Positions 44,138 through 56,536 of a stretch of 64,000 nt of DNA are shown in pieces. The stretch lies in assembly GCF_003012915.1 (NCBI RefSeq), contig NZ_CP027770.1, positions 1-64,000 of the forward strand, given 5' to 3'. Made by a program: the position numbers and the translations under genes. Numbering within the stretch: the first letter of the stretch is position 1; each line of letters starts with the position of its first letter. The notes beneath the pieces were generated by a model. It had not been told where the DNA came from and searched no databases. It saw only the letters and a list, made by a program, of their open reading frames with translations. The stretch is from Staphylococcus felis (GTDB lineage Bacteria > Bacillota > Bacilli > Staphylococcales > Staphylococcaceae).

Positions 44138-44983
44138 TTATTCATGAGTCCAAATAAAACTGAGTATGCGTTCATTTCCATTAATATCACGATGCACCTC
44201 TGGAAATAAATGAGGATAATACGTTAAAAGTTTTTCTTTTAACTGTTTTCCTTGTTGATAACCTATTTCCATAACAACAGGTGCTCCATCATTTAACACT
44301 TTTGGAATATCTTGGAATAATTGTTCGTATAGTGCATAACCACCCTGATCTGCAAACAACGCGACATGTGGTTCATATTGAATGACACTTTGATCCATTG
44401 CTTTCAGTTCATCGTACCCAATATAAGGCGGGTTAGAAATCAGTCCATCCAAATATATGTTCTGATTAATAAAGGGCTTCAAGCCATCACCTAACAAAAA
44501 GTGAATATTTGATTGGTGTGTTGTAGCATTATCTCTAGCCATATTCAGCGCTTCATTTGAAATATCAGAAGCATACACCTTGAGCTGTGGTCGCTCATTT
44601 TTAACAGTAATGGCGATTACACCCGTTCCTGTTCCTATATCCGCTATCTTCCCATTGCTTGGAATTAAATTTAGAAACCGCTCGACAACTTCTTCTGTTT
44701 CTGGTCTTGGGATAAGAACATGTTCATTCACTTTAAATGATTTACCCCAAAATGTCGCTTTCCCAACAATATATTGAACAGGCACATGATTTTTTAATGC
44801 CATTAATCCTTCATCTAAATAGCATAAAATCTCTTTAGGAATAAACTGATTTTGATTCAAAATCAAGTCCATTCGATTCCACCCTAATATGTCCATAACC
44901 AACCATTCAACACTTTGGATGTCTTGTGTATACTCTGATAATTGTACTCGAGCATCACGTATCCATTCGTTATAGTTCACCAT
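44138..44983 (-). CDS. prmC: Release factor glutamine methyltransferase PrmC
   Basis: A 281-residue SAM-dependent methylase that methylates the GGQ glutamine of release factors. SAM motif [13 protein letters not shown] and the catalytic NPPY ([11 protein letters not shown]). Its start overlaps the end of prfA, the gene of its substrate, by 14 nt. Confidence 0.96.
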   Translation of the reverse strand: MVNYNEWIRDARVQLSEYTQDIQSVEWLVMDILGWNRMDLILNQNQFIPKEILCYLDEGLMALKNHVPVQYIVGKATFWGKSFKVNEHVLIPRPETEEVVERFLNLIPSNGKIADIGTGTGVIAITVKNERPQLKVYASDISNEALNMARDNATTHQSNIHFLLGDGLKPFINQNIYLDGLISNPPYIGYDELKAMDQSVIQYEPHVALFADQGGYALYEQLFQDIPKVLNDGAPVVMEIGYQQGKQLKEKLLTYYPHLFPEVHRDINGNERILSFIWTHE

Positions 44984-46046
44984 TGTTGAGTTCTTTCAAT
45001 TTTTCAGTTTGCTCATGCATTGTCAGTGCATCAATCACTTCATCTAGTTTTCCTTCAATAATTTGGTCTAACTTTTGAAGCGTTAAACCGATACGGTGAT
45101 CTGTCACTCGACTTTGAGGATAGTTATATGTTCGAATACGTTCTGAACGATCACCTGATCCAACAGCTGACTTACGTTGTGCAGCATACTTTTGTTGTTC
45201 TTCTTGAACTTTCATATCATATAAACGTGCTTTTAAGACTTTCATCGCCTTTTCACGGTTTTGTATTTGAGATTTTTCAGAAGATGTTGCAATAACACCT
45301 GTCGGTAAATGAGTAATACGAACAGCTGAGTCTGTTGTATTGACGTGTTGTCCACCTGCTCCACTTGAGCGATACGTATCAATTTTTAAATCTTCGTTAC
45401 GAATTTCAATTTCAACATCTTCAACTTCCGGTAATACTGCAACTGTAGCTGTTGAAGTGTGAATACGCCCTCCTGATTCAGTTTCAGGTACACGTTGAAC
45501 ACGATGCGCACCATTTTCAAATTTTAATTTACTATATGCCCCATCACCTGAAACTGAGAAGCTGATTTCTTTATAACCACCATGATCACTTTCAGTTACT
45601 TCAACAATTTCAGTTTTAAAATGATGTGATTCTGCAAACTTTGAATACATTCGGAATAAATCACCCGCAAAAATAGCCGCTTCATCCCCACCTGCTGCTG
45701 CGCGAATCTCAACAATAACATCTTTTTCATCATTAGGGTCTTTCGGAATCAGCAAGACTTTTAATTGTTCTTCAAGTTCGGGTATTTGTGCTTTGAGTGC
45801 ACTTGATTCTTCTTTAAGCATTTCAATTTCATCACTATCTTTTGTTTCACTTAACATCAGTTCGATTTCTTCTGTGTCTTCTTTAACTTGTTTGTAATGA
45901 CGGTAGACATCGACAGTCTTTTGTAACTCTGCTTGTTCTTTTGAATACTTTCTCAATTTATCTGTGTCACTGACGACATCAGGATCACTTAATAATTCAT
46001 TTAACTGTTCATATCTTTCTTCTACGATATCTAATTGATCAAACAT
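44970..46046 (-). CDS. prfA: Peptide chain release factor 1
   Basis: A 358-residue RF1 recognising UAA and UAG. Stop-codon reading tripeptide PET at 187-189 and the GGQ motif at 231-233 (SGAGGQHVN), whose Q233 is the PrmC target. The start overlaps the tdk stop in TAATG. Confidence 0.97.
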   Translation of the reverse strand: MFDQLDIVEERYEQLNELLSDPDVVSDTDKLRKYSKEQAELQKTVDVYRHYKQVKEDTEEIELMLSETKDSDEIEMLKEESSALKAQIPELEEQLKVLLIPKDPNDEKDVIVEIRAAAGGDEAAIFAGDLFRMYSKFAESHHFKTEIVEVTESDHGGYKEISFSVSGDGAYSKLKFENGAHRVQRVPETESGGRIHTSTATVAVLPEVEDVEIEIRNEDLKIDTYRSSGAGGQHVNTTDSAVRITHLPTGVIATSSEKSQIQNREKAMKVLKARLYDMKVQEEQQKYAAQRKSAVGSGDRSERIRTYNYPQSRVTDHRIGLTLQKLDQIIEGKLDEVIDALTMHEQTEKLKELNNGEL

Positions 46047-46648
46047 TAATTTAAGTCCTCCTCTTCTGTTTCAGATGGTGCTACAACGTGATGTGCACGG
46101 CATCTTGGCTCATAGCTTTCATTTGCCCCTACTAAAATGGTAGGATCATTCAATTTTGCTGGTTTTCCATCAATTAAACGTTGCGTTCGACTTGATGAAG
46201 CCCCGCACACTGCACAAACTGCTTGAAGCTTTGTAATGTGCTCACTCACAGCAAGCATCTCCGGAACTGGGTGAAACGGTTCGCCTCTGAAATCCATATC
46301 CAAGCCTGCCGTAATCACACGATACCCCTTTTCTGCTAATTGTTCCGCAATATGTACAATATCTTTATCAAAAAATTGAATTTCATCAATCCCAATAATG
46401 TCTACACCTTTCAAGTCATAATCAAATATTTCGCTTGCAGACATAATCGTTATCGCTTCAATGGCATTACCATTATGAGATACAACTTTTTCTTTTTGAT
46501 ATCTATCATCAATAGTCGGCTTAAACACAACTACTTTTTGTTTAGCATATATACCTCTACGCAGTCGTCGAATCAATTCTTCAGACTTTCCGCTAAACAT
46601 ACTTCCAGTGATACATTCTATCCAACCTGAATGGTACGCTTCATACAT
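46046..46648 (-). CDS. tdk: Thymidine kinase
   Basis: A 200-residue type II thymidine kinase of salvage. P-loop [18 protein letters not shown] (catalytic glutamate region), structural zinc from CAVCG and the later CRAH. The start at 46646-46648 follows GGTGG and matches S. aureus MYETYHSGW; the in-frame GTG four codons upstream is next to the ribosome binding site. A TGATATAAT extended -10 box lies at 46688-46696. Confidence 0.96.
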   Translation of the reverse strand: MYEAYHSGWIECITGSMFSGKSEELIRRLRRGIYAKQKVVVFKPTIDDRYQKEKVVSHNGNAIEAITIMSASEIFDYDLKGVDIIGIDEIQFFDKDIVHIAEQLAEKGYRVITAGLDMDFRGEPFHPVPEMLAVSEHITKLQAVCAVCGASSSRTQRLIDGKPAKLNDPTILVGANESYEPRCRAHHVVAPSETEEEDLN

Positions 46649-46771
46649 AATTATTTCCACCTTTTTCTTTCAAAACAAAATCAATTCATTATATCATATT
46701 TTTAAGTACGTTATAGTGATTCAAATAAAAAGGATTGTGCTTTTTAAAATCAAAAATGATATTGTTTTAAC

Positions 46772-46804
46772 AAAAAAAGCACCCCCAAATGAATGGGAAT
46801 GCTT
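46772..46804 (-). terminator. Terminator after rpmE2
   Basis: The minus-strand RNA AAGCATTCCCA-ttcat-TTGGGGGTGCTT followed by TTTTT, nine bases past the rpmE2 stop; separates rpmE2 from tdk. Confidence 0.88.
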
Positions 46805-46813
46805 GAATCGTCA

Positions 46814-47068
46814 TTAGTTGTTTGATTTGAGACCAAACTTTTTGTTGAAACGTTCCACACGTCCGTCTGCTGCTGCGAACTTTTGACGACCAGTGTAGAA
46901 TGGGTGTGAATCAGAAGAGATATCTAAACGAATAACTGGGTACTCGTTACCATCTTCCCACTCCATAGTTTCACTTGTTTGTTTTGTAGAACCGCTTAAG
47001 AATTTGTAGTTAGTCGTTGTATCTAAAAAGATGACTTTGCGGTATTCAGGATGGATTCCTTGTTTCAT
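46814..47068 (-). CDS. rpmE2: Ribosomal protein L31 type B
   Basis: An 84-residue L31. It has no cysteine at all, so it is the zinc-free (C-minus) type B form, here probably the only L31 as in S. aureus. [17 protein letters not shown] and [13 protein letters not shown] are typical. Read from its own gene after rho, with a strong ribosome binding site (GGAG). Confidence 0.96.
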   Translation of the reverse strand: MKQGIHPEYRKVIFLDTTTNYKFLSGSTKQTSETMEWEDGNEYPVIRLDISSDSHPFYTGRQKFAAADGRVERFNKKFGLKSNN

Positions 47069-47191
47069 TATTTTCAGCTCCTTTGCCCTGAACCATCTGG
47101 AACAGAGTTATTTGTGAGTACTTACCCAATACTTAAACATTATATATGGTGAAAAGTTAAAAAGCAACCCTACTTTAGGAATTGTTCAAAT

Positions 47192-48508
47192 TTAAATAAT
47201 AGGTTTCCCTGTCTTTGTGCTGTCAATAGCACGTTTTTGCAGCTCTGCAAAAAATGCTTCATTCGTTTTAGTCCGTTTGATTGCACGTATAAAACGTTCG
47301 GCAAAGTCCGGTGAGTTTGAAAGCATATTGCGTAATTGCCATAAGCTATCCAATTCTTGTTTAGAAATCAACATTTCCTCTTTACGTGTAGAGCTACGAT
47401 TGATATCAATAGCTGGGAAAATACGTCTTTCTGACAAACGACGATCTAAATGTAACTCCATATTCCCAGTTCCTTTGAATTCCTCATAAATCATGTCATC
47501 CATTCTAGAACCAGTATCTACCAATGCTGTGGCTAATATTGTTAGACTGCCACCCGCTTCAATATTACGTGCTGCACCAAAGAAGCGTTTAGGACCGTGT
47601 AACGAAGCAGGGTCTAACCCTCCTGATAAAGTTCGACCACTTGGGGGAATGACTAAATTGTACGCTCTCGCTAATCGTGTAATTGAATCCATTAAAATAA
47701 TAACGTCTTCTCCTATTTCGACTAAACGTTTCGCACGCTCTAATAAAAGTTCTGATACTTTAACATGATGTTTAGGATGTTCGTCAAATGTTGAGTGTAC
47801 AACTTCTGCCTCTTCAACTGAACGTTCCAAATCAGTTACTTCTTCAGGTCTTTCTCCAACTAATAATATAAATAGTTTAGCCTCTGGTTTATTTTTTACA
47901 ATTGCATTTGCGATTTCTTTAAGTAAAGTGGTCTTTCCTGCTTTAGGTGGCGCAACGATCAATCCACGTTGACCTAGGCCGATTGGGGTAATTAAGTCCA
48001 TCACTCGTGTTGAGTATTGATGAGGTTCAGTTTCAAGCTTAATACGTTCATCTGGATATAATGGCGTTAATGCTTGAAAGTGCGGTCGCTTTTTGACTTC
48101 TTCTGCATTGTGATCATTCACAAAGTCGACTTGCAGTAATCCATAATATTTTTCATTTTCTTTCGGCTTTCGGACTTTTCCTGTTACTTTATCTCCGAGC
48201 TTGATTTCAAATCGTCTAATTTGGCTTGCTGATATATAAATATCCTTTTCACCTTTTGAGAAATTGACAGTTCGCAAAAAGCCGTATCCGTCTTGTTGAA
48301 TATCGTCTAAGATACCTTCCATATAGTAATTGCCATCTTTTTCCATTTGAGCTTCCATAATGGCAAGAACCAGTTCCTTCTTATTCAATTTACTGTAGTT
48401 GATGACTTTTAAATCTTTAGCTTTTTGTGTCAAAGCTTTTGTGGTATAATTTTTATACAGTTCATGAAAGGACTCATACTGGGGTGAGGTTCTCTCTCGT
48501 GTAGTCAT
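47192..48508 (-). CDS. rho: Transcription termination factor Rho
   Basis: A 438-residue hexameric RNA helicase. N-terminal helix bundle, cold-shock RNA-binding domain ([18 protein letters not shown], about 63-140), Walker [10 protein letters not shown] at 186-194, [16 protein letters not shown] and the Q-loop region. The start is the ATG after a weak site. In S. aureus Rho suppresses antisense transcription. Confidence 0.97.
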   Translation of the reverse strand: MTTRERTSPQYESFHELYKNYTTKALTQKAKDLKVINYSKLNKKELVLAIMEAQMEKDGNYYMEGILDDIQQDGYGFLRTVNFSKGEKDIYISASQIRRFEIKLGDKVTGKVRKPKENEKYYGLLQVDFVNDHNAEEVKKRPHFQALTPLYPDERIKLETEPHQYSTRVMDLITPIGLGQRGLIVAPPKAGKTTLLKEIANAIVKNKPEAKLFILLVGERPEEVTDLERSVEEAEVVHSTFDEHPKHHVKVSELLLERAKRLVEIGEDVIILMDSITRLARAYNLVIPPSGRTLSGGLDPASLHGPKRFFGAARNIEAGGSLTILATALVDTGSRMDDMIYEEFKGTGNMELHLDRRLSERRIFPAIDINRSSTRKEEMLISKQELDSLWQLRNMLSNSPDFAERFIRAIKRTKTNEAFFAELQKRAIDSTKTGKPII

Positions 48509-48540
48509 ATTTAAACACTCATTTCGTATTATTTTCTATA

Positions 48541-48570
48541 ATCATAAAGCATCTAGCAATACGATATCAA
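48541..48570 (-). promoter_or_regulatory. Candidate rho promoter
   Basis: On the minus strand TTGATA (48565-48570), 18-nt spacer, TATGAT (48541-48546), about 30 nt before the rho start. Confidence 0.55.
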
Positions 48571-48859
48571 GAATACTATAGCAAAATTTAACATTAAAGA
48601 CAAAACTTGTATTGAAGAATTAAAATTCAATATCCTTCTTTATTCGGTTATCATTTCACCTCAATATACATAAATAGAATTCCAAATTAAAAATGATATA
48701 AATCGTATGAAATGGTTCGAAATATTGCCTAAACTAATTTTAACAGCGGCGTTTTTAATAAATGAATTGGGTAACTGGCTTTAATTTCTGATTTACATCA
48801 TTTCTAAAACCAGCTACCCAAAATGATATTAAACAATTTATTCAATCGTTAATTTAAAA
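48571..48859. other. Rest of the rho-aldA gap, with hairpin after aldA
   Basis: No gene. A long imperfect stem-loop, minus strand TGGGTAGCTGGTTTT ... AAAGCCAGTTACCCA (48769-48820), lies 40 bases past aldA and is a likely terminator for it, although the U-run after it is poor (ATTCATTT). A small repeat TATTGAA ... TTCAATA lies near 48611-48634. Confidence 0.6.
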
Positions 48860-50287
48860 CTATTGGTAGTATCCAGCGATAGATTTAACTTCTAAAAATT
48901 CTTCGATACCATAGTCGCCCCATTCTCTACCTAATCCAGATTGTTTATAACCACCAAATGGCAAATCAGGTGCGCGACCTGCTTCATTAATTTCAACCGT
49001 ACCCGCTTCAATAGAACGTGCGACATGTGTTAATGTGTCTTTATCCTTACCGTATACATATCCAGCGAGTCCATATTTTGTATCGTTTGCAATTTCAATA
49101 GCTTCATCAAGATCTTTATAGGTGATGACAGACATCACAGGGCCAAAAATTTCTTCTTGTGCAATTGTCATTTTATTATGGACATTTGCAAAAATAGTCG
49201 GTTGTGCAAAGTATCCTTTTTCGAGTCCTTTTGGCTTACCGAGACCACCATAATATAATTCAGCACCTTCATCAATGCCTTTTTGGATATAATCTTGAAC
49301 TTGTTTAAATTGCTTTTCACTCACAATCGGTCCCATTTGTGTTTCTTTGCTTTGTGGGTCACCCACTTTGACTTCTTGCATCGTAGTTTTGGCTTTTTCT
49401 AAAAATGTATCTTTCATCGATTCAGGAATAATCGTTCGCGTTCCTGCTGTACAGACTTGCCCCGTATTATTAACCACTTTGCCAACTGCCGCTTTTGCCG
49501 CCTCTTCAATATCAGCATCATCTAGAATAATATATGGTGATTTACCACCAAGTTCAAGTGAAACCTTTTTAAAATCTTTGCTGGCTTTTTCCATAATTTT
49601 TGAACCTGTACCACCTGAACCTGTAAACGACATCATACGTATATCTGGATGTTCGCTAAGTGGATTTCCAACACCTTCACCATCACCATTAACAAGGTTA
49701 AATACACCTTTTGGCACACCTACCTTATCAAAAATTTCAGCTAAAATAATCGCTGCAAATGGTGTCATTTCAGAAGGCTTTAAAACAACCGGGCTTCCTG
49801 CTGCAAAGGCAGCTGCTAATTTAAGAGATGTTTGATTTGTCGGGAAGTTCCAAGGTGTAATTAATCCTGCAACACCTATTGCTTCCTTTACAATTAAGTG
49901 ATCTCCACGTCTTTCTTCAAATTGAAAATCATCTAGCGCATCATATGCAGCTTGAAAATGGTTCAGTCCCATTTGATAATGGACATCTTCTGATTTTTGG
50001 ATAGGTGATCCAAGTTCTAATGTCATCGCTTCAATTAAATCTTCTTTGCGATTTTTGTATTCTTCAACTATTCGACCTAGAAGTGCTTGACGTTCTTTAA
50101 CAGGCATATGACGAAACTCTAAATAGACTTTTCGTGCTGCTTCAACAGCTTTGTTCACATCTTCTTCGTTGCCTTTAGCTATACGACCAAATACTTCTTC
50201 AGTCGCTGGATTGATAACATCGATAGTTTCGCCACTAGCACTATCAATCCATTCTCCATTGATATACTGCTTGATTTGCTCTCTCAT
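48860..50287 (-). CDS. aldA: NAD(P)-dependent aldehyde dehydrogenase AldA
   Basis: A 475-residue ALDH-superfamily enzyme. Catalytic C279 (GQVCTAGTR), general base E245 (LELGG), N147 region PWNFP, and the cofactor loop FTGSGGTG. Close to S. aureus AldA, which is linked with hypochlorite and aldehyde stress. The exact substrate is not readable. The neighbouring thiol-type HxlR regulator (50483-50818) may control it: both are on the same strand, with the regulator upstream. Confidence 0.92.
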   Translation of the reverse strand: MREQIKQYINGEWIDSASGETIDVINPATEEVFGRIAKGNEEDVNKAVEAARKVYLEFRHMPVKERQALLGRIVEEYKNRKEDLIEAMTLELGSPIQKSEDVHYQMGLNHFQAAYDALDDFQFEERRGDHLIVKEAIGVAGLITPWNFPTNQTSLKLAAAFAAGSPVVLKPSEMTPFAAIILAEIFDKVGVPKGVFNLVNGDGEGVGNPLSEHPDIRMMSFTGSGGTGSKIMEKASKDFKKVSLELGGKSPYIILDDADIEEAAKAAVGKVVNNTGQVCTAGTRTIIPESMKDTFLEKAKTTMQEVKVGDPQSKETQMGPIVSEKQFKQVQDYIQKGIDEGAELYYGGLGKPKGLEKGYFAQPTIFANVHNKMTIAQEEIFGPVMSVITYKDLDEAIEIANDTKYGLAGYVYGKDKDTLTHVARSIEAGTVEINEAGRAPDLPFGGYKQSGLGREWGDYGIEEFLEVKSIAGYYQ

Positions 50288-50405
50288 GAACTAACACTCC
50301 TCTATTTATGTGTTTATATATTTTAATTAACCGTTAAGTACATAGGATAAACCTTGTTCATATGACACTCAATCATTTCAACTTGTAAGGAATTTATCTT
50401 CTCAC

Positions 50406-50437
50406 AAAAATAAGGCTAGAACACATCGTTCCAGCCC
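50406..50437 (-). terminator. Terminator after the HxlR-family gene
   Basis: The minus-strand RNA GGCTGGAACG-atgtg-TTCTAGCC followed by TTATTTTT, between the regulator gene and aldA, so aldA needs its own promoter in 50288-50405. Confidence 0.8.
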
Positions 50438-50482
50438 AAAAATTCACAATAAAATGATATATAATCTAAGATGCCTCAATGC

Positions 50483-50818
50483 TTAACTTGATTGAGGATT
50501 TTCAGTTAATTCAACATGTTCATGCGCCCAATCTTCTAACGGTTTTAAAGCTATAGCCAAATCTTTGCCTTTTTCGGTCAAATGGTAACAAACAGAAGGA
50601 GGATTTTGAGAAATAACTTCTTTAGTCAAAAGTCCCGCTTCAGCAAGTTCTGCAACCTTCAGAGACAATGCGCGATTCGTGATTGGCTTTAAGTCTCTTT
50701 TCATTTCAGAAAAATGTGCTTTATGTTCAGGACATGTTGAAAGATAATGCATGATTAACCCATTCCAACTACGTCCTAGTATTTTAAATGTTTCTTCCAA
50801 ATATGGGCATACTTCCAT
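50483..50818 (-). CDS. HxlR/DUF24-family (YodB-type) redox-sensing regulator
   Basis: A 111-residue winged-helix regulator. It has the conserved N-terminal cysteine C4 (MEVCPYLEE) which in YodB, QsrR and HypR senses quinones, aldehydes or hypochlorite, and a second cysteine C29. The start at 50816-50818 follows GAGGTGAT; the longer frame is not supported. It is 46 bases after murZ and upstream of aldA, which suggests control of aldehyde detoxification. It is not clear which S. aureus regulator is its orthologue. Confidence 0.88.
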   Translation of the reverse strand: MEVCPYLEETFKILGRSWNGLIMHYLSTCPEHKAHFSEMKRDLKPITNRALSLKVAELAEAGLLTKEVISQNPPSVCYHLTEKGKDLAIALKPLEDWAHEHVELTENPQSS

Positions 50819-50864
50819 AGTTATCACCTCTCTTATTAGTACGATGTGATAACAAAATTCATGA

Positions 50865-52130
50865 CTAGGCATTCATTGTTTCAGTCCATATCTCTGCGCC
50901 TAATTGCTTTAATGTCTGTACAATATCTGTATATCCTCTGTAAATGTGCCTTACATTAAAAATTGTCGTCACACCATCCGCAATTAATCCAGCTACAATT
51001 AAACATGCGCCTGCTCTCAAGTCACTCGCATATACATCCGCACCTTTTAATGTTGACGGTTTAATCGTTGCAGTACCTCTATCTGAGTCGATAGAAGCAT
51101 TCATATTTTGTAATTCTTTAACGTGCTTGAATCGTTCTGGATAAATCGTATCTGTCACAAAACTTGGCCCATCTGCTAAAAATAATAATGGTGTTATAGG
51201 TTGTTGTAGATCTGTTGCAAAACCTGGATACACAAGTGTTTTGATATCTACACTATTATACTGATTACGTGATTTAACAATCATATAATCGTCTCCCACT
51301 TCGATACCAACACCGAGTTCTTTTAGTTTTACAGTAAGGGGTTCAACATGTTTTGGAATAATATTATTAATTACTACACACTCACCACTTGCAGCTGCAA
51401 TACACATATATGTGCCCGCTTCAATTCTATCAGGTATGATTGCATGACGACTTCCATGCAATCGTTCTACTCCAGTAATTTTGATTGAACTTGTCCCTGC
51501 ACCTGAAACTTTAGCACCCATACTATTTAAAAAATTGGCTACATCAACGACCTCAGGCTCTTTAGCAGCATTTTCAATCATCGTTTGTCCTTCTGCTAAG
51601 CTAGCAGCCAACATAATATTGATAGTCGCACCTACACTCACAATGTCAAGGTAGATATTCGCCCCTATCAACTTGTCAGCTTCTAGTTTCATCGTGTGTC
51701 CATCTGTTTCATCGACCTTAGCACCAAGCGCTTTGAACCCTTTTAAATGCTGATCTATCGGTCTTGGTCCTAATGGGCATCCCCCAGGCAGTCCAATAAC
51801 ACACTTCTTAAAGCGACCTAACATTGCGCCCATCATATAATAGGATGCACGCAAAGATTCCACTTTATGATTAGGCAACACCATATTTTTAATATCTGTC
51901 GGGTCTACAGAAAGCGTCGTCCCATCTAATGAAGTAGTTATATTTAAATCCTCTAATAAACTAACAAGTGTCTCAACGTCTGAAATTTTAGGTAACCCCT
52001 CTAAAGTGACTGGCCCTGTAGACATCAGTGAAGCAGGTATAATCGCAACAGAACTATTTTTAGCACCACTGATGTCAACTTTGCCATTTAAAAGTCGCCC
52101 ACCTTTAATTTTAATTACTTCTTGTGCCAT
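50865..52130 (-). CDS. murZ: UDP-GlcNAc 1-carboxyvinyltransferase, second paralogue (MurZ/MurA2)
   Basis: 421 residues, same fold as MurA at 29.5 kb. Catalytic C118 (GGCPLGPRP) and K24 (GAKNSS) are present, so it is active and fosfomycin-sensitive. The start (52128-52130) is by homology to S. aureus MurZ (MAQEVIKI) and a site GGAG ten bases upstream; the 39 codons in front encode a hydrophobic run without support. Followed closely by the HxlR gene. Confidence 0.95.
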   Translation of the reverse strand: MAQEVIKIKGGRLLNGKVDISGAKNSSVAIIPASLMSTGPVTLEGLPKISDVETLVSLLEDLNITTSLDGTTLSVDPTDIKNMVLPNHKVESLRASYYMMGAMLGRFKKCVIGLPGGCPLGPRPIDQHLKGFKALGAKVDETDGHTMKLEADKLIGANIYLDIVSVGATINIMLAASLAEGQTMIENAAKEPEVVDVANFLNSMGAKVSGAGTSSIKITGVERLHGSRHAIIPDRIEAGTYMCIAAASGECVVINNIIPKHVEPLTVKLKELGVGIEVGDDYMIVKSRNQYNSVDIKTLVYPGFATDLQQPITPLLFLADGPSFVTDTIYPERFKHVKELQNMNASIDSDRGTATIKPSTLKGADVYASDLRAGACLIVAGLIADGVTTIFNVRHIYRGYTDIVQTLKQLGAEIWTETMNA

Positions 52131-52501
52131 GTTATTGAACTCCTTTTCCCTTGCACGTTTCTCGATAAAATACCACATTAAAAGCATTATAAAGTAAAAT
52201 TTTAAAAAATGCAAAGTTACCGTTTTTAACTTCTTTATTTTTGACACTTATTATTATAATTATTTTATATATGTCATTTTATAAATTTTTAGAACTAAAT
52301 AAAAGTAATGAATAATGGAATAAAACTATTATTACGCCGTAAAAACCGGTGAGAAAACATCGACGTGACAAAAGAGTACTATATCACACTATTTTTTGAG
52401 GATTTGATAGGTTTATGATATGTGTATGTATTGATTATACATGCTCATTTTACTATTTAAAAGAATCCTAGATATAATTTCTAGCCAAAATAGAGAATAA
52501 G
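52131..52501. other. AT-rich region upstream of murZ
   Basis: About 370 bases without a gene. It must hold the murZ promoter, but no strong match to consensus was found. It ends at repeat copy R3. Confidence 0.5.
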
Positions 52502-52811
52502 TCTGGGCCATAAATATCTCAGTAATCGAAAAACTTCGAGACTTGCGTAAGCATTTACAAAAAATCTCGAAGCTTTTCCTTGACATAAGTTCTTATTTTT
52601 TAAAGCATAATCGTGAATGATTACATACATAAGCGAACTATTGATGACGAGACTCCTGAGGAACCAGGACTAGCTAAAGATTACAGACTGAAGCTGCCCT
52701 CTCGGAAAGCGAAGTCATATCATACAAAATTTTATCATAAAAAGAAGCGCTAAGACGCATTTGTATTAAAAAGCATCTTAACGCTATTTATTTTGGGATT
52801 GATGTCCCACA
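52502..52811 (+). repeat. Dispersed intergenic repeat, complete copy R3 (opposite orientation)
   Basis: The most complete short copy, read on the plus strand: TCTGGGCCATAAATATC, stem-loop B (52528-52578, AAAACTTCGAGACTT / AAATCTCGAAGCTTTT), AT-rich link (to about 52640), core from GATGACGAGACTCCTGAGG through GGAAAGCGAAGTCATATCAT (52642-52722), stem-loop A (52744-52788, AGCGCTAAGACGC / GCATCTTAACGCT), TTTTGGGATTGATGTCCCA. R1, R2 and R4 are in the other orientation. It lies past the 3' end of fbaA. Confidence 0.88.
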
Positions 52812-52898
52812 CTCAACATTTCAATCGTTGATAATCTCCTATCATGCTGTTGTCAAATCAAGTTTCACAAGATATGACACTCAATCACATATCTCAAC

Positions 52899-53771
52899 TT
52901 AACCTTTAATGTTATCTGCTTTGTTAGAAGTACCAAACTCTTTAATTTTACCAATTACTGTTTCTTTAATCACTTCACGTGCTGGTCCAAGATATTTACG
53001 TGGATCATAGACTTCTTTGTCAGCTTCTAATACTTCACGCACACGTTTTGCAGAAGCAATTTGGTTTTCAGTATTCACATTGATTTTAGCTGTACCAAAT
53101 GAAATGGCTTTTTGAATATCATGTGTTGGAATACCTGTACCACCATGTAACACAAGTGGTAAACCTGTTGATGCACCAATTTCTTCCATTTCTTTAAAGC
53201 CTAGGTTAGGTTCGCCTTTGTATGGACCATGTACTGATCCTAATGCTGGCGCAAGTGTATCAATACCTGTTTCTTTTACTAATTGTTGACATTCGATTGG
53301 ATCAGCATAGATAACGCCATCTGCAACAACATCATCTTCTTGACCACCAACAGTTCCAAGTTCAGCTTCAACAGATACGCCACGTTCGTGAGCGTATTCA
53401 ACCACTTTAGACGTAATTTTTACATTGTCTTCGAATGATTCGTGTGAAGCATCAATCATAACTGATGTAAATCCAGCATCAATAGCTTCTTTACATTTTT
53501 CAAAACTTGAACCATGATCTAAGTGAATTGCTACAGGAACTGTAATTTGATAATCATGTAATAAACCTTCCACCATTTTTACAATAGTATAAAATCCACC
53601 CATGTAACGTGCAGCACCTTCTGAAACACCTAAAATAACAGGCGCATTTTCTTCTTGTGAAGCTTGAAGAATCGCTTGTGTGAATTCTAAATTGTTAAGA
53701 TTGTATTGACCTACTGCATAACCATTTTCTTTTGCGTCGATTAACATTTCTTTCATAGATACTAAAGGCAT
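52899..53771 (-). CDS. fbaA: Class II fructose-bisphosphate aldolase
   Basis: A 290-residue zinc aldolase of glycolysis. Zinc and catalytic motifs: [11 protein letters not shown], the glutamate in [34 protein letters not shown] and NVNTENQ. The start at 53769-53771 follows AGGAGG and agrees with [10 protein letters not shown]; the upstream frame is unsupported. Promoter with palindromes listed separately. Confidence 0.97.
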   Translation of the reverse strand: MPLVSMKEMLIDAKENGYAVGQYNLNNLEFTQAILQASQEENAPVILGVSEGAARYMGGFYTIVKMVEGLLHDYQITVPVAIHLDHGSSFEKCKEAIDAGFTSVMIDASHESFEDNVKITSKVVEYAHERGVSVEAELGTVGGQEDDVVADGVIYADPIECQQLVKETGIDTLAPALGSVHGPYKGEPNLGFKEMEEIGASTGLPLVLHGGTGIPTHDIQKAISFGTAKINVNTENQIASAKRVREVLEADKEVYDPRKYLGPAREVIKETVIGKIKEFGTSNKADNIKG

Positions 53772-53787
53772 GAAAGTTCCTCCTATG

Positions 53788-53845
53788 GTGCATAATGCAC
53801 AAATATTTATACCTGAATTATACCAAAACCTAATGCATTTTGCAT
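53788..53845 (-). promoter_or_regulatory. fbaA promoter flanked by TGCAT inverted repeats
   Basis: On the minus strand an extended -10 TTGGTATAAT lies about 50 nt before the gene. Two inverted repeats flank it: ATGCA-TTT-TGCAT (53833-53845) on the -35 side and GTGCAT-A-ATGCAC (53788-53800) in the early transcript. Their shared TGCAT half-site suggests one regulator binding both. Confidence 0.55.
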
Positions 53846-54014
53846 GACTAAATTGCTTCATTTGAAAGAAATTGTGAAAAAAATCGCAATTTTAAATATG
53901 AAAGCGGATGCATCTATTGACACTTTGCTGTCGTTGATTATTATTTTTGAATCTAATACAATAAATTGCGAACCTTTCCTATTTCGAGTGAATTAAAATA
54001 AAGGAGTTTTGATA

Positions 54015-54536
54015 ATGTCAAAAATGTTAACCACTCAACTGACTGGCGTTTTTCATCGCTTAGAATCACAATCTCTTGATATCCAAATGGCCGCACAAAG
54101 CTTAATCCAAGCTATCGGGGGTGAAGGCCATATTTATGTTAAAGGCTATGGCGACTTAAAACACTTTGAAAATTATATAGTTGAGAGTTCTGAACGACTC
54201 AAATCTAGTCAGACTTTGGATAGTTTACACTCATTTGATCAACTTGATAGCACAGATCGTATTTTGTTATTTAGCCCTTACTTTGACGAAGCTATTCAGC
54301 AAGATTTAACACAACTTTTGAATGATGATCGTGACGTTGTCGTCATAACAAACAAATCTAAAGACACAACATTACCTGATCACCTTGTGCATTTTGTAGA
54401 TCTTTCAACCCCTCGTCCCATCGTTTATACAGAAGATTTTGACAAAGTGGTCACACCTCACATCATCTCAATGGGGTACATTTATTATGAAATTTATACG
54501 CAAATGGTCGAAATGATTACAGACTTAGAATTATAA
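54015..54536 (+). CDS. DUF2529 family protein (YwjG-like)
   Basis: A 173-residue protein of the DUF2529/YwjG family, conserved between fba and pyrG in Bacillales. It has a SIS-like alternating pattern (GGEGHIYVKGYGDLKHFEN, ILLFSPYFDEAIQ, VVVITNKSKD) but no known activity. The start at ATG 54015 is 8 nt after AAGGAG; the TTG two codons upstream is too close. Divergent from fbaA. Confidence 0.87.
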   Translation: MSKMLTTQLTGVFHRLESQSLDIQMAAQSLIQAIGGEGHIYVKGYGDLKHFENYIVESSERLKSSQTLDSLHSFDQLDSTDRILLFSPYFDEAIQQDLTQLLNDDRDVVVITNKSKDTTLPDHLVHFVDLSTPRPIVYTEDFDKVVTPHIISMGYIYYEIYTQMVEMITDLEL

Positions 54537-54585
54537 AAAAAGAAGTGAAGTTACGCCATCTTTAATGGCTCTAAACTTCACTTCT
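54534..54585. terminator. Bidirectional terminator between ywjG-like gene and pyrG
   Basis: AGAAGTGAAGTT ... AACTTCACTTCT (54541-54585) with an A-run before it (54534-54540). It is a good terminator for pyrG on the minus strand (stem then TTTTTTT) and probably for the converging DUF2529 gene. Confidence 0.85.
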
Positions 54586-54607
54586 TCCATATTAATCAGC
54601 CCATACA

Positions 54608-56215
<1,608 letters not shown>

Positions 56216-56312
56216 TTAAAATAATGCCTCCTCAACTCAATAATAAAAACTGTAGTTCAATTTATGTAGGGGTAATTGACAAGTTCATAAGGAAATGAAT
56301 TACACTATAAAA

Positions 56313-56355
56313 TAAAAAATGTTCCCTCTCACAATGTTTATATTGTAAGGGGAAC
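56313..56355 (-). terminator. pyrG attenuator terminator
   Basis: The minus-strand RNA GTTCCCCTTACAAT-ataaac-ATTGTGAGAGGGAAC followed by ATTTTTTATTTT, about 100 nt before the pyrG start. Its 5' arm has a C/U-rich stretch UUCCCCUU able to pair with a poly-G leader, as in the B. subtilis pyrG attenuator. It also ends the rpoE transcript. Confidence 0.85.
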
Positions 56356-56455
56356 GTTAACGTCAAACTGATTTATCAGCTTATTTATTTTCACTTAAGA
56401 CATATATTTTGCCTTAGACGTACGCTTTCATTTATTCGTCCTTATTTATAAGGAG

Positions 56456-56493
56456 CCCGAATAAAATTCTATCACGTTGACATAAAAAGTCAA
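56456..56493 (-). promoter_or_regulatory. pyrG promoter with GGGCT start for CTP-sensitive reiteration
   Basis: On the minus strand TTGACT (56488-56493), 16-nt spacer, TAGAAT (56466-56471), seven bases, then GGGCTCC starting at 56458. In B. subtilis pyrG the transcript starts GGGCU; when CTP is low the polymerase stutters and adds extra G residues, and this poly-G pairs with the terminator arm and allows read-through. Both parts are present here. Confidence 0.85.
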
Positions 56494-56536
56494 TAAACTT
56501 TAGAACGATTTGTAAAAATTGTAGTTTAGTCCTACT

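Noticed and set aside
49347..49835. 162-codon plus-strand frame opposite aldA
   Set aside because: Antisense shadow of a highly conserved aldehyde dehydrogenase; length is explained by codon bias of the coding strand.
52131..52247. Hydrophobic 39-residue extension of MurZ resembling a signal peptide
   Set aside because: MurZ is cytoplasmic, the extension has no ribosome binding site, and homologues begin at MAQEVIKI.
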